Part shown: piece by piece, positions 18,537-28,352 of the stretch
Layout: every line of letters begins with the position of its first letter
Position numbering within the stretch: position 1 is the first letter of the stretch
DNA from: Gemmatimonadota bacterium
GTDB taxonomy: Bacteria > Gemmatimonadota > Gemmatimonadetes > Palauibacterales > Palauibacteraceae
Assembly (NCBI GenBank): GCA_022825725.1
Contig: JAJDWE010000033.1
Location: 23,926 to 87,925, forward strand
Length of the DNA: 64,000 nucleotides
Direction: 5' to 3'
The notes under the pieces: model-generated
Seen by the model: the letters and a program-made list of their open reading frames with translations, nothing else
The model's database searches: none
Told to the model about the DNA's origin: nothing
Made by a program: the position numbers and the translations under genes

Positions 18537-18602
18537 TTACGCTGCCTCGAGGCGATCGCTTGCCCGTGCCGAGTCAGACCCGGTTCTACATCCTGCAGAC
18601 AC
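18537..18602 (-). CDS. Candidate 21-aa leader peptide (VSAGCRTGSDSARASDRLEAA)
   Basis: GTG start 7 nt after AAGGAGG within a 12-nt exact 16S-tail complement AAGGAGGTGATC (18605-18616). Confidence 0.4.
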   Translation of the reverse strand: MSAGCRTGSDSARASDRLEAA

Positions 18603-18755
18603 TAGATCACCTCCTTCCAAAGAGTTTACGGATAGGGCACGAAAGCACCTGTTGTGCGCCATGATGCCGTGCACTCGCCCGCGCTGCAAGTTTTTTTGCC
18701 TTGCTGGCTCCGCCACCTTGCGTGAGAATCAGGCCGGCCAGACGGCGAGGAGGAG

Positions 18756-19433
18756 ATGACGGACAGCCCGGAAAAGGCGTTGTCGCCGGAGGAGCGGCAG
18801 GCGACGGTGGACCGTCTCTGCGCACATTTCGCGCGCGACGCCATGAACACGACGGAACTGGAACGCCGCCTGGACATCGCGTACGCCGCGCGCACCCGGG
18901 CCGAACTCGTTGCGCTCGAGCGAGACCTCCCCGCACTACGGAGCGAAGCCCGCCCCGCTGGGCCCGCCCCCGTGGCGACGGCCTCCGTGCCGGTGGATCC
19001 GGCCCGGCCCGTCCAGGAGAGCGACCTCATCGTCTCCATCTGGGGGGCGACGGAGCGCAAGGGCAGCTGGATCCCGCCCCGCCGGCTCAACGCCGTTACG
19101 GTGATGGGGGGTACGGATCTCGATTTTCGGCAGGCGACGTTCGCGACGGAGACGGTTTCGGTCCGGCTCCTTGCGCTCATGGGAGGCGTGGACATCGTTG
19201 TCCCTCCGGGGGTCCGCGTCGAGTGGGGCGGCATCGCGCTGATGGGGGGCGTGAGCACGCCGGAGCCGGACACGCCGCCCGCCCCGGACGCTCCCGTCAT
19301 CCGGATCAGCGGCCTCGTCTGCATGGGAGGTGTCGACGTCGTCGAGCGACACCCGGGCGAGAGCGCGAGGGACGCACGGAAGCGGATCAAAAGGGACCGC
19401 AGAGCCCGGCGAAGACTCGCCTCGGGCGACTAG
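18756..19433 (+). CDS. DUF1707 and LiaF-like domain protein
   Basis: N-terminal short helical DUF1707-like region and repeated VMGGTDLDFR / LMGGVDIVVP / LMGGV / CMGGVDV strands. Confidence 0.75.
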   Translation: MTDSPEKALSPEERQATVDRLCAHFARDAMNTTELERRLDIAYAARTRAELVALERDLPALRSEARPAGPAPVATASVPVDPARPVQESDLIVSIWGATERKGSWIPPRRLNAVTVMGGTDLDFRQATFATETVSVRLLALMGGVDIVVPPGVRVEWGGIALMGGVSTPEPDTPPAPDAPVIRISGLVCMGGVDVVERHPGESARDARKRIKRDRRARRRLASGD

Positions 19434-19528
19434 CAGCGGCGTTGCTTGACGCCCGGCTCGCGGCTCGGGTATAGTCCCCACGCCGCCAACCCAGAGACGC
19501 TCGATCCGAAGCAAGGCAGAGGGTACGC

Positions 19529-19930
19529 ATGTCGGACATTCCGGAAGATCTCAGATACACGCCCGAGCACGAATACGTGCGGGAAACCGACGTCGACGGC
19601 GAGGTCTTGATCGGGATCACGGACTACGCCCAAGGCGAACTGGGCGATGTCGTCTACGTCGAACTTCCCGCGCCCGGCGAAGAGTTCGGACAGATGGAAG
19701 CGTTCGGAACCGTCGAGGCCGTGAAGACCGTCTCCGAACTCTTTTGCCCGGCAGCGGGAGCGATCGTAGCGGTGAATGACGCGCTGGAGACCGACCCCGG
19801 TCTCGTCAACAGCGATCCCTACGGAGAAGGATGGATGATCCGGCTCGCGCTGGAAGCGCCCGACGACCTCAACGATCTCCTCACCGCCGAACAGTACGCC
19901 GCCCTCGTCGCCGACGGGGACGAGATCTGA
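19529..19930 (+). CDS. gcvH: Glycine cleavage system H protein
   Basis: [10 protein letters not shown] … [10 protein letters not shown] … ESVKTVSEL-like lipoyl site ([10 protein letters not shown]). Confidence 0.95.
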   Translation: MSDIPEDLRYTPEHEYVRETDVDGEVLIGITDYAQGELGDVVYVELPAPGEEFGQMEAFGTVEAVKTVSELFCPAAGAIVAVNDALETDPGLVNSDPYGEGWMIRLALEAPDDLNDLLTAEQYAALVADGDEI

Positions 19931-19946
19931 CGGCCCGCCCCTGAAC

Positions 19947-22859
19947 ATGCGGTTTGAGATGGAGCCGTTCGGCGAGTTCGCCGGGCGCCACATAGGACTG
20001 GCGCCCTCGGACGTGGAGCCGATGCTGGAGGTGGTCGGCGCGAAGAGCTTGAGCGAGCTCGTCGAGGAGACCGTTCCTGAACCGATCCGCCTGGGTCGCG
20101 ACCTCGACCTGCCCGAAGCGATCACCGAGAGAAGGCTTCTCGATCACGCGGCGGAGCTCGCGCGTACCAACCGCCCCTTCCGTTCCTATCTCGGCCTGGG
20201 GTATCACGGGACGCTGACACCTGGCGTCATCCTCCGCAACATCCTTGAGAACCCCGGCTGGTATACACAGTATACGCCCTATCAGGCCGAGATCTCGCAG
20301 GGGCGCCTCGAGGCGCTGCTCAACTTCCAGACGATGGTCATCGACCTCACCGGGCTTCCGATCGCGAACGCCTCGCTCCTGGACGAAGGAACCGCCGCGG
20401 CGGAGGCGATGCTCATGCTCTGGGGCAGCAGGGGGAGCGACGACCGGAACGTCTTCCTCGTGTCCGAGGCCTGCCATCCCCAGACCGTCGCCGTCGTCCG
20501 CGGCCGGGCGCGGCCACTCGGAATCCAGGTCCGGCTCTTCCAGCACGGTGACATCGCGGCCCACGATCCGGACGACGCCTTCGGCGCGCTTCTGCAGTAC
20601 CCGACCACGGAGGGCGCGGTCGTCGACTATCGAGGTCTCTGCGACGCCCTTCACGAGCACGGGGCCGGGGTTGTGGTTGCTGCCGACCTCCTCGCCCTCG
20701 CGCTGCTCGTGCCGCCGGGCGAGTTCGGCGCGGACATCGCCGTCGGCAACTCTCAGCGGTTCGGCGTACCCATGGGTTACGGCGGGCCGCACGCCGCCTA
20801 CCTCGCGGCCACGGACGCGTTCAAGCGGAAGCTGCCGGGCCGGATCATCGGAGTCTCGGTCGACGCGGACGGGAACCCGGCGCTCCGGATGGCCCTGCAG
20901 ACGCGCGAGCAACACATTCGGCGGGAGAAGGCGACCTCGAACATCTGCACCGCACAGGTGCTGCTCGCGATCATGGCCGGCATGTACGCCGTGTATCACG
21001 GACCGGAGGGCATCCGCGCCATCGCGACCCGCGTCCGAAAGTTGACGTGGACCCTCGCCCGCGGACTCGAGCGGCTCGGGCACACGATCGTTCACGAGCA
21101 GTTCTTCGACACCCTGCAGGTCATCCCCTCGGGCTTCACGTCCGCCGAGATCCTCGCCAGGGCTCGCGAACGCGGCATCAACCTGCGGGACTTCGAGGAT
21201 GGGACCGTCGGAATCGCGCTCGACGAGACGGTGCGGGGCGGGGACCTGGAAGACCTGTTCGCGGTTTTCGGGGGCGAAGGGGAACGGGAACTCGGCGCCG
21301 GAGACGTCGTCAAGGACATTTCGGAGCCCGTCTATCCCGCAGAGCTCGCGCGCGCCTCGGGCTACCTCGAGCACCCGGTCTTCAACCGGTACCATTCCGA
21401 GACCGAGATGCTGCGGTACATCCATCGGCTCGAAACCCGGGACCTGTCGCTGAACACGAGCATGATCCCGCTCGGGTCCTGCACGATGAAGCTCAACGCG
21501 ACATCCGAGATGATCCCCGTCACCTGGCCGGAGTTCGGGGCTCTGCACCCGTTCGCCCCCGTGGACCAGGCCAAGGGGTATGGACGTCTGTTCGACGATC
21601 TGGAGCGGTGGCTCTGCGAGATGAGCGGGCTGCCCGCCTGCTCGCTGCAGCCGAACTCGGGGGCGCAGGGCGAGTACACCGGCCTGCTCGTCATCGCGGC
21701 CCGACACGAGGACCGGGGCGAGGGAGCCCGGGACGTGTGCCTCATCCCGTCGTCGGCGCACGGGACGAACCCCGCGAGCGCGGTGATGGCCGGGATGAAG
21801 GTCGTCGTCGTCCGCTGCGACGAGAACGGGAACATCGACGTCGACGACCTGCGCGCGAAGGCGGAGAAACACTCCGACCGGCTCGCGGCGACGATGATCA
21901 CGTATCCGTCCACCCACGGCGTGTTCGAGTCGGCGATCCGGGAGGTCACGGACATCGTCCACGAGCACGGCGGACTCGTGTACCTCGACGGTGCCAACCT
22001 CAACGCCCAGGTCGGCCTCTGCCGGCCCGGCGATTACGGCGCCGACGTCATCCACATCAACCTCCACAAGACGTTCGCCATTCCGCACGGCGGCGGAGGC
22101 CCGGGGATGGGTCCGATCTGCGTGACGGACGAACTCGCGCCGTACCTGCCGGGACACCCACTCGTCGATGTCGGCGGCGAAGCCGCGATTCCGCCGGTCT
22201 CCGCGGCGCCGTGGGGGAGCGCTTCGATTCTGCTCATCTCGTGGGCCTACGTCGCCATGCTCGGCCGGGACGGCGTGCGAGCGGCGACCGAGGCGGCCGT
22301 TCTCAACGCGAACTACATGGCGAGTCGTCTGGGCGAGCACTTCGACGTCCTCTACCGGGGCGAGCACGGGCGGGTCGCGCACGAGTTCATCCTCGACCTG
22401 CGTCCGCTGCGGCGGGGGACGGGAGTGACGGATGAGGATGTCGCGAAGCGACTCATGGACTACGGATTCCACGCGCCCACGATGTCCTTTCCGGTCGCGG
22501 GTACGATCATGATCGAGCCCACGGAGAGCGAGTCGAAGCGGGAACTGGACCGGCTCGTCGACGCCCTGATCTCGATTCGCGCGGAAATTCGGAGGATCGC
22601 GGACGGGACGCTGGATGCGAAGGACAATCCGCTGAAGAACGCGCCCCACACCGCGGAGATGGTGACGTCGGATACATGGGACCACGCGTACACGCGGCGG
22701 GAAGCGGCGTGGCCGGCGCCCTCGACCCGGGAGTGGAAGTTCTGGCCGCCCGTGCGCCGCGTGAACAACGCGTACGGAGACCGGAACCTCGTCTGTGCGT
22801 GTCCGCCGATCGAGAGCTACGAAACCGAGACCGCCGGCTCAGGCCGGGCGGGCGCATAG
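19947..22859 (+). CDS. gcvP: Glycine dehydrogenase (decarboxylating), fused P1/P2
   Basis: [57 protein letters not shown]. Confidence 0.97.
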   Translation: MRFEMEPFGEFAGRHIGLAPSDVEPMLEVVGAKSLSELVEETVPEPIRLGRDLDLPEAITERRLLDHAAELARTNRPFRSYLGLGYHGTLTPGVILRNILENPGWYTQYTPYQAEISQGRLEALLNFQTMVIDLTGLPIANASLLDEGTAAAEAMLMLWGSRGSDDRNVFLVSEACHPQTVAVVRGRARPLGIQVRLFQHGDIAAHDPDDAFGALLQYPTTEGAVVDYRGLCDALHEHGAGVVVAADLLALALLVPPGEFGADIAVGNSQRFGVPMGYGGPHAAYLAATDAFKRKLPGRIIGVSVDADGNPALRMALQTREQHIRREKATSNICTAQVLLAIMAGMYAVYHGPEGIRAIATRVRKLTWTLARGLERLGHTIVHEQFFDTLQVIPSGFTSAEILARARERGINLRDFEDGTVGIALDETVRGGDLEDLFAVFGGEGERELGAGDVVKDISEPVYPAELARASGYLEHPVFNRYHSETEMLRYIHRLETRDLSLNTSMIPLGSCTMKLNATSEMIPVTWPEFGALHPFAPVDQAKGYGRLFDDLERWLCEMSGLPACSLQPNSGAQGEYTGLLVIAARHEDRGEGARDVCLIPSSAHGTNPASAVMAGMKVVVVRCDENGNIDVDDLRAKAEKHSDRLAATMITYPSTHGVFESAIREVTDIVHEHGGLVYLDGANLNAQVGLCRPGDYGADVIHINLHKTFAIPHGGGGPGMGPICVTDELAPYLPGHPLVDVGGEAAIPPVSAAPWGSASILLISWAYVAMLGRDGVRAATEAAVLNANYMASRLGEHFDVLYRGEHGRVAHEFILDLRPLRRGTGVTDEDVAKRLMDYGFHAPTMSFPVAGTIMIEPTESESKRELDRLVDALISIRAEIRRIADGTLDAKDNPLKNAPHTAEMVTSDTWDHAYTRREAAWPAPSTREWKFWPPVRRVNNAYGDRNLVCACPPIESYETETAGSGRAGA

Positions 22860-22875
22860 ACCCGGAGGCAAGCGG

Positions 22876-23568
22876 ATGGCTCGACTCATCTTTCACGGCC
22901 AGAGCTGCTACGAAATCGAGACCGCGGACGGAACGCGGATCCTCATCGACCCGTTTCTGACCGGGAACCCCGTGGCCGATGTGGGACCCGAGCACTTCAC
23001 CGACCGCCTCGACTACCTCCTCCTCTCGCACGGGCACGGCGACCACATCGCGGACACCTGGGACATCCTCGAGGCGACGAACGCGAAGCTCATCGCCACC
23101 TACGAGATCGTGGCGTACGCCGGGGAGGTACAGGGCCACGAGAACGCCCACCCGATGCACATCGGCGGCGCCCACGAGTTCCCCTTCGGACGCGTCAAGC
23201 TCACCGTGGCGCTCCACGGCGGGAAGATCGACGCGCCGGGTGCGGAGGCCTATACGACGACGGCCGCCGGCATCCTCCTCACCGTGGACGGCACGCGCGT
23301 CTACCACGCCGGAGATACGGGGCTCACGCGCGACATGGAGCTTCTGAACGGGGAAGTGGACGTGGCGCTGGTGCCGATCGGCGACAACTTCACGATGGGT
23401 CCGGAGGACGCGGCGCGCGCGATAGAGATGATCGAGCCCCGAATCGCCGTTCCGAACCACTACGGCACATGGGAGTTGATCGACGTCGATCCGGGCCGCT
23501 TCGTGGACGCCGTGGGCGACACCGCCGAGGTCGTGATCCTCGAGCCCGGAGAGGCTCTGGAGTTGTGA
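22876..23568 (+). CDS. Metal-dependent hydrolase, UPF0173-like MBL fold
   Basis: HGQSCYEIETADGTRILIDPFLTGNP, LLSHGHGDHIADT, HAGDTGL, PNHYGTW. Confidence 0.88.
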   Translation: MARLIFHGQSCYEIETADGTRILIDPFLTGNPVADVGPEHFTDRLDYLLLSHGHGDHIADTWDILEATNAKLIATYEIVAYAGEVQGHENAHPMHIGGAHEFPFGRVKLTVALHGGKIDAPGAEAYTTTAAGILLTVDGTRVYHAGDTGLTRDMELLNGEVDVALVPIGDNFTMGPEDAARAIEMIEPRIAVPNHYGTWELIDVDPGRFVDAVGDTAEVVILEPGEALEL

Positions 23569-24476
23569 CCGCGCGGCGCGCGCGTGCCCGGCCCGGGGGA
23601 CTGCTGGTCCTCCCCTACGCCGTGGCGGACGGCGCCCGCAACATGGCCGTGGACGAGGCGATGCTCGAACTCGCCGCGGGGGGGTCGACGCTGCTCCGGT
23701 TCTACGGCTGGGCGCCCTGGTGCCTGTCGCTCGGGCGGCATCAGACGGCGCCCGACCGGCTGCTCGGGCGTTCCCCCGACGACCTCCGTCCCGGCGTCGA
23801 CGCCGTTCGGCGGCCGACGGGCGGCCGATCCGTCTTCCATGGACCCGAGATCACGTACGCCTTTGCCTGTCCCGCGCGGGCGTGGGGCGGACCCCGTGCG
23901 GTCCTGCACACCGTGCACGGCGCGCTGGCCGAGGCGTTGCGTGCCATGGGTGTCCCGCTCGACACCGCTCGGAGCGACGACGCCGAGGCGAGTGGCACGG
24001 CGGCCTCCCGGATCTCCGCCGCGAGTTGCTTTCGCGATCCTGCCCCGGGAGAACTCACCGCGCGCGGCCGCAAGCTCGTAGGCAGCGCCCAGTGCCGTCG
24101 CCGCGGTGGCGTGCTTCAGCACGGGTCCATCCTCCTCGACGACAGACAGCGTCTCGGCGACCTGGATCGACGCGACGTCGGGCCGGAGGAGAGCGCCGCA
24201 GCGGGGGTCTCCGGGAAGGGACCCGCGATCGGCCTGAACGAGTTGCTCGACCCCCTGCCCGACCCTCGCCTCATCGTCGAGCGTCTCTCGGCCAGCGTGG
24301 CCAGCGCGTTCGGAGCGCCCGTCACGGCCGCGACGAAGGCTCCCGCGGGGATCGCGACCTCCGCGGCTCTGACCCGCCTTGCCGCCGGCTACGAGCGCCT
24401 CCACCGCGCCGGTGCCTGGCTCTGGTTCCGGGAACGGCCTCTCCCGCCGCTTGACGGTCCCGCAGGCCGCTTCTAG
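23565..24476 (+). CDS. Lipoate--protein ligase family (BPL/LplA/LipB-like), GTG start
   Basis: RRPTGGRSVFHGPEITYAFA, GRKLVGSAQCRRRGGVLQHGSILL. Confidence 0.85.
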   Translation: MTARRARARPGGLLVLPYAVADGARNMAVDEAMLELAAGGSTLLRFYGWAPWCLSLGRHQTAPDRLLGRSPDDLRPGVDAVRRPTGGRSVFHGPEITYAFACPARAWGGPRAVLHTVHGALAEALRAMGVPLDTARSDDAEASGTAASRISAASCFRDPAPGELTARGRKLVGSAQCRRRGGVLQHGSILLDDRQRLGDLDRRDVGPEESAAAGVSGKGPAIGLNELLDPLPDPRLIVERLSASVASAFGAPVTAATKAPAGIATSAALTRLAAGYERLHRAGAWLWFRERPLPPLDGPAGRF

Positions 24477-24557
24477 CTTGGTTCCGCTCGTGCTCAAGCG
24501 CATCCGCGCCGGACGTTGCGAGTCAGTCAATCGATCAACCTTACGGGGAGGCCCACC

Positions 24558-25232
24558 TTGATCGCGTCCACACTCTGGTTGCAGGAGACACTGACGCTGG
24601 GCGAAGGACAGACGCTCAACCTCGCGGAGATCTGGGAGGCCGGGGGGTGGATGATGTGGCCGCTCGGCGCCGCGCTGGCCATCGGGGTCCTCATCATCCT
24701 CTGGAAGCTCGTCGACCTCCAGTTGAAGGGCGGCAAGAACAAGAACGTCCTCCGGGAAGCCGATGAACAGATCGCCGCCGGCCACCTCGATGAGGCGCTC
24801 GAACTCTGCACCGAGTCCGGCGCGCCGGCGGGGAACGTCCTCAGCGCGGGGCTCTCGCGGTACAACGAGGGGACCGACCGCGCGACGCAGGCGGTGGAGA
24901 ATGCCGGCGCCATCGAAGTCGCGGGCCTCGAGAAGGGTCTGGTGTGGCTGGCGACGCTGTCGAACGTCGCTCCGCTCCTCGGCTTCCTCGGGACCGTGAT
25001 CGGGATGATCATGGCCTTCCAGGCCATCGAGATCGCGGGCGAAGTGGAAGCCACCCTGGTCGCCGGCGGGATCAAGGTCGCGCTCATCACCACCGCCACC
25101 GGCCTCACGATCGCGATTCCGATCAACATCTTCCACAACTACTTCGTGACGAAGATCGATCGCCTCGTCATCGACATGGAAGAGAGTGCACAGCGTCTCA
25201 TCGACGCGCTGCACGAGCGGGTGGCCGCCTAG
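24558..25232 (+). CDS. MotA/TolQ/ExbB proton channel family protein (TTG start likely)
   Basis: LATLSNVAPLLGFLGTVIGMIMAFQAI…LITTATGLTIAIPINIFHNYF. Confidence 0.88.
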   Translation: MIASTLWLQETLTLGEGQTLNLAEIWEAGGWMMWPLGAALAIGVLIILWKLVDLQLKGGKNKNVLREADEQIAAGHLDEALELCTESGAPAGNVLSAGLSRYNEGTDRATQAVENAGAIEVAGLEKGLVWLATLSNVAPLLGFLGTVIGMIMAFQAIEIAGEVEATLVAGGIKVALITTATGLTIAIPINIFHNYFVTKIDRLVIDMEESAQRLIDALHERVAA

Positions 25233-25290
25233 AAGAGAAGAGACGGTTCGCCGGGGCGTTTCCCGGTGCAGGCGAAGGGGTTCGAAACGA

Positions 25291-25322
25291 GCGGCCCGCC
25301 ATCCCGGCGGGCCGCTTTTTTT
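25291..25322 (+). terminator. Intrinsic terminator
   Basis: GCGGCCCGCC-atccc-GGCGGGCCGC followed by T7. Confidence 0.92.
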
Positions 25323-25442
25323 CGGATCCGGGGAGGCCTCCGCTTGCATCGAGGGCACCGGAACATTGAAGTTCGGTGTCGGGCCGCAGGCCGGGGCCCC
25401 GGCGTGAGTGGGGTGGGGACGACGTGGGAAGGAGGCCTTCCT

Positions 25443-27809
25443 GTGCATGTTCAGCGGCAAATCCGGCGCCTTCAGCGCATCCATCGCGTACGCGATCTCT
25501 GGTTGGCGTCGCTACTGATGCTCGTCCTGGCATCCGCCCTCGGCGCGCAGACCGGGAACGCGGCACGCCCATCCAACCCCGCCGAGGTCACGCCGACGAC
25601 GGCAAGCGCGCAGCGCCTTCTCGATGCCCGGATGCCGGTCTCGGCATCGGCTCTGCTGGCGCGCGAGCTCGCCGCGGGCGAGGTGCGAGGGGACGAGATC
25701 GTGCTCCTGGCGGCGCAGGCCTTCGCGGATCAGCGGGCATGGGCTTCCGTGCTGGGCCTCCTCTCGGGGAGGGAAGGTCCACCCACGGCCACGCAGTCGC
25801 ACGCGGCGCTCCTCCTCGCTCGAGCGTACGCGGGCCTCGACAGCCTCACCCGGTCCGCGGCGCACTACCGCGCGTATCTGGATGCGGTCGACGGGACGCC
25901 TCCGCTCCGCGCGCGGGTGGAGTTCGCCCGCGTCTCCTACCGGCGGTATCACTGGTTCGAAGCGCGGGACCAGCTCGTCCTCGCGGAGCGCGAGCACCCC
26001 GAGTTCGCTCCGTGGTTGCGGCTCTCGCGCCTCTACGCCCTGGCGGAGGCCGAGGACCGGGATGCCTTCGCCCTCGCCGACTCGATCGTACGCGAGGCCC
26101 GCGTACCGGCCGATTCCGCACTCCTCCCGGCGGCGCGCCTGGCCTTCGAACTCGGGGATCCCGAACGCGGGGCCGCGCTCGCAAGCCGCGCCGGACGGGG
26201 CGTCCGGAACATCCTCGCCGCCCGGCACCTCGGACCGCACTACCTGGCGACCGGGGACTCCGCCGCCGCGGAGTCGGCCTTCGCGGCCGCGATCGCGAGA
26301 GGCCTTCAGACCCCGGAGACGGGGCCGGCCCTCCTCGCGCTCACGCGATCGTGGCGGACCCTGCGAGATGTCGGGCGCTCCGACACCCGCGCCGGTCGTC
26401 GCTCCCGTGGCGCCGGCTACCTGTCGGAGGCGCTTGAGCTCGCGCCCGCGGCCGAGCGCCCCGGCATCGCCGAGTCGCTCGCTTCGACCTACATGGCGCT
26501 GGGCAACCCCGGACGGGCGGCGGAGACGCTCGCCCCGTGGACAGGGGATCCCGCTTCCGTCACCGCGCCCCGGGCGTCGCTATGGATGCTCGCCTCCAGC
26601 ATCTACCGTGCGCTCGGACGCCCCGGCGACGCCGCGACCGCGCACGAGACCGCCGCCCGCGGCTCCGGGGATGTCGCCGCCCGCGCGGCCTACCTGCTCG
26701 CGGACCTCGCACACGACGACGGCCACCCGGACATCGCTGCCGAGGGCTTCGAACGCTCCTACCGCGCCTTCCCGGAAGCGAGCTACGGGTCGCGGTCGCT
26801 GGAACGGCTCGCCCTCCTCGCGTACCACGAGGGTCGCTACCCGGAGGCGCGCGCGCTCCTGGCCGAATACCGCGAGCGCTACCCCGAGGGCGGATGGATC
26901 CAGGGAGCCATCTACTGGAGCGGCAAGGTCGCGGAGGCGCTGGGGGACACCCAGGCCGCGAGCGCGTTCTACGCCCGCGCCCTCCGGTACAACCCGCTGG
27001 ACTACTACGCCATCCTCGCGGAGCCCCGCACCGGCACGGACCGTCTGGCCACGATCGGGCTCGGGGAAGCGGAACCGCTGCCCGACCTCGCTCCCGTCCA
27101 CGCGACCGCGCTCCGGCGCATGAACGTGCTGCGGGAAGTGGGGTGGCCCGAGCGGGCGCGCCGGGAATACCGCCGGGCGAGCGAGCGCGGACCGTCGACC
27201 TACGGCGCGATCCTCGCGTTCGCGCACGCGCTGAATGCCGCGGAATGGACGCGGGAGGGGATTCGCGAAGGGTGGCGCGCGCAGGCCATTCGCGGGCGCT
27301 GGACCCGGCCCCTTCTCGAAGCGATCTATCCGCTGCCCTTTCGCGAGGCCCTCGTCGCCGCCGCGGAGCGGAACGGATTGCCGCCCCACTTCGTCGCCGG
27401 ACTCTCGCGTCGCGAGTCGATGTTCGACCCCGAGATCCGCTCCGTCGCGAACGCCATCGGCCTCATGCAGCTCCTGCCGGAGACGGCCCGCAACGTCTCC
27501 TCCCGCGCCGGACTCGCCGGCTATCGCCGCCACCAGCTCACGGTCCCGCAGGTCAACCTGATGCTCGGGACCCGGTACCTGTCGGAAGTCCTCCGCCGCT
27601 TCGACGACTTCGATATCGCGGGGATGATCTCCTACAACGCCGGCCCCCACCGCTACACGCGCTGGCGCGACTTTCCCGAGTTCTCCGATGAGGAAGAGCT
27701 GGTCGAGCGAATCCCCTACAGGGAAACGCGCGAGTATGTTCGGGCGGTCACGGAACTCGCCGAGATCTATCGCTTTCTGTACCCGGATCTGGCCTCCGCG
27801 AAGCCCTGA
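25443..27809 (+). CDS. Lytic murein transglycosylase (Slt70-like), GTG start likely
   Basis: Signal-like N-terminus, TPR-type helices, C-terminal SLT: ESMFDPEIRSVANAIGLMQLLPETA…MISYNAGPHRYTRW. Confidence 0.88.
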   Translation: MHVQRQIRRLQRIHRVRDLWLASLLMLVLASALGAQTGNAARPSNPAEVTPTTASAQRLLDARMPVSASALLARELAAGEVRGDEIVLLAAQAFADQRAWASVLGLLSGREGPPTATQSHAALLLARAYAGLDSLTRSAAHYRAYLDAVDGTPPLRARVEFARVSYRRYHWFEARDQLVLAEREHPEFAPWLRLSRLYALAEAEDRDAFALADSIVREARVPADSALLPAARLAFELGDPERGAALASRAGRGVRNILAARHLGPHYLATGDSAAAESAFAAAIARGLQTPETGPALLALTRSWRTLRDVGRSDTRAGRRSRGAGYLSEALELAPAAERPGIAESLASTYMALGNPGRAAETLAPWTGDPASVTAPRASLWMLASSIYRALGRPGDAATAHETAARGSGDVAARAAYLLADLAHDDGHPDIAAEGFERSYRAFPEASYGSRSLERLALLAYHEGRYPEARALLAEYRERYPEGGWIQGAIYWSGKVAEALGDTQAASAFYARALRYNPLDYYAILAEPRTGTDRLATIGLGEAEPLPDLAPVHATALRRMNVLREVGWPERARREYRRASERGPSTYGAILAFAHALNAAEWTREGIREGWRAQAIRGRWTRPLLEAIYPLPFREALVAAAERNGLPPHFVAGLSRRESMFDPEIRSVANAIGLMQLLPETARNVSSRAGLAGYRRHQLTVPQVNLMLGTRYLSEVLRRFDDFDIAGMISYNAGPHRYTRWRDFPEFSDEEELVERIPYRETREYVRAVTELAEIYRFLYPDLASAKP

Positions 27810-27989
27810 ACCGGCCGTTTTTGACGGCCCCGCGACGATCCCGTATCGACCTGTTGACGGCTCCAAATCGCCCGCATAGCATAGGTGCGTCTCGAGTCCG
27901 GCGGCGCGCAAAAATCACGCGAAAAAAGATGCACGGCCAGCCGCGCGACGCGTCCGCAACACCCATCACCGAGGTTCGCAGGAGGCAGG

Positions 27990-28196
27990 ATGCCATCAGG
28001 TACGGTAAAGTGGTTCAACGACTCCAAGGGGTACGGTTTCATCGAGCAGCCCGACGGCGGCGATGACGTCTTCGTCCACTATTCGTCCATCGACATGGAC
28101 GGGTACAAGACGCTCGCCGAAGGGATGGAAGTGGACTACGAGTTCACGCAGGGCGACAAGGGCCTGCACGCGACCCGCGTCGTGCGCACCGCCTGA
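27990..28196 (+). CDS. Cold-shock protein
   Basis: GTVKWFNDSKGYGFIEQPDGGDDVFVHYS. Confidence 0.96.
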   Translation: MPSGTVKWFNDSKGYGFIEQPDGGDDVFVHYSSIDMDGYKTLAEGMEVDYEFTQGDKGLHATRVVRTA

Positions 28197-28221
28197 CCGG
28201 ACGCCGCCGCCGGAGCTTCAC

Positions 28222-28254
28222 GCGCCCCGCCCCACGCGGCGGGGCGCTTTTTTT
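28222..28254 (+). terminator. Intrinsic terminator after cold-shock gene
   Basis: GCGCCCCGCC…GGCGGGGCGC followed by T7. Confidence 0.9.
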
Positions 28255-28352
28255 GTCCCCGGCTTTGCCACGGACGGCCCCCCCGCCATACATAGATGCC
28301 ATGCCGACCCTCTCAGACAGCCCGTGAACGCCGTGTGGCGGCGCCAGGCGTC

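Larger units (their letters stand above)
18401..18620 (-). ncRNA. Candidate structured leader/attenuator RNA upstream of dapF
   Basis: Complementary segments 18450-18454/18581-18585, 18459-18466/18570-18577, 18477-18482/18559-18564, 18488-18492/18541-18545; hairpins 18502-18520 and 18521-18537; terminator. Confidence 0.6.

Noticed and set aside
18481-18546. T-arm-like stem-loop ACCGG-TTCAAGA-CCGGT suggesting a tRNA
   Set aside because: No D-arm or proper anticodon arm, acceptor pairing imperfect and no Y at the T-loop end; explained as a hairpin of the dapF leader.
18604-18616. Plus-strand AGATCACCTCCTT resembling the 16S rRNA 3' end
   Set aside because: Upstream sequence does not match 16S helix 45 or any rRNA; on the minus strand it is an extended Shine-Dalgarno.
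19881-22685. 934-aa minus-strand ORF antisense to gcvP (and other long antisense ORFs, e.g. 23460-25484, 29349-31148)
   Set aside because: Arg/His/Asp-rich composition typical of out-of-frame reading of GC-rich coding DNA; gcvP, lplA-like/exbB and polA on the plus strand are clearly real.
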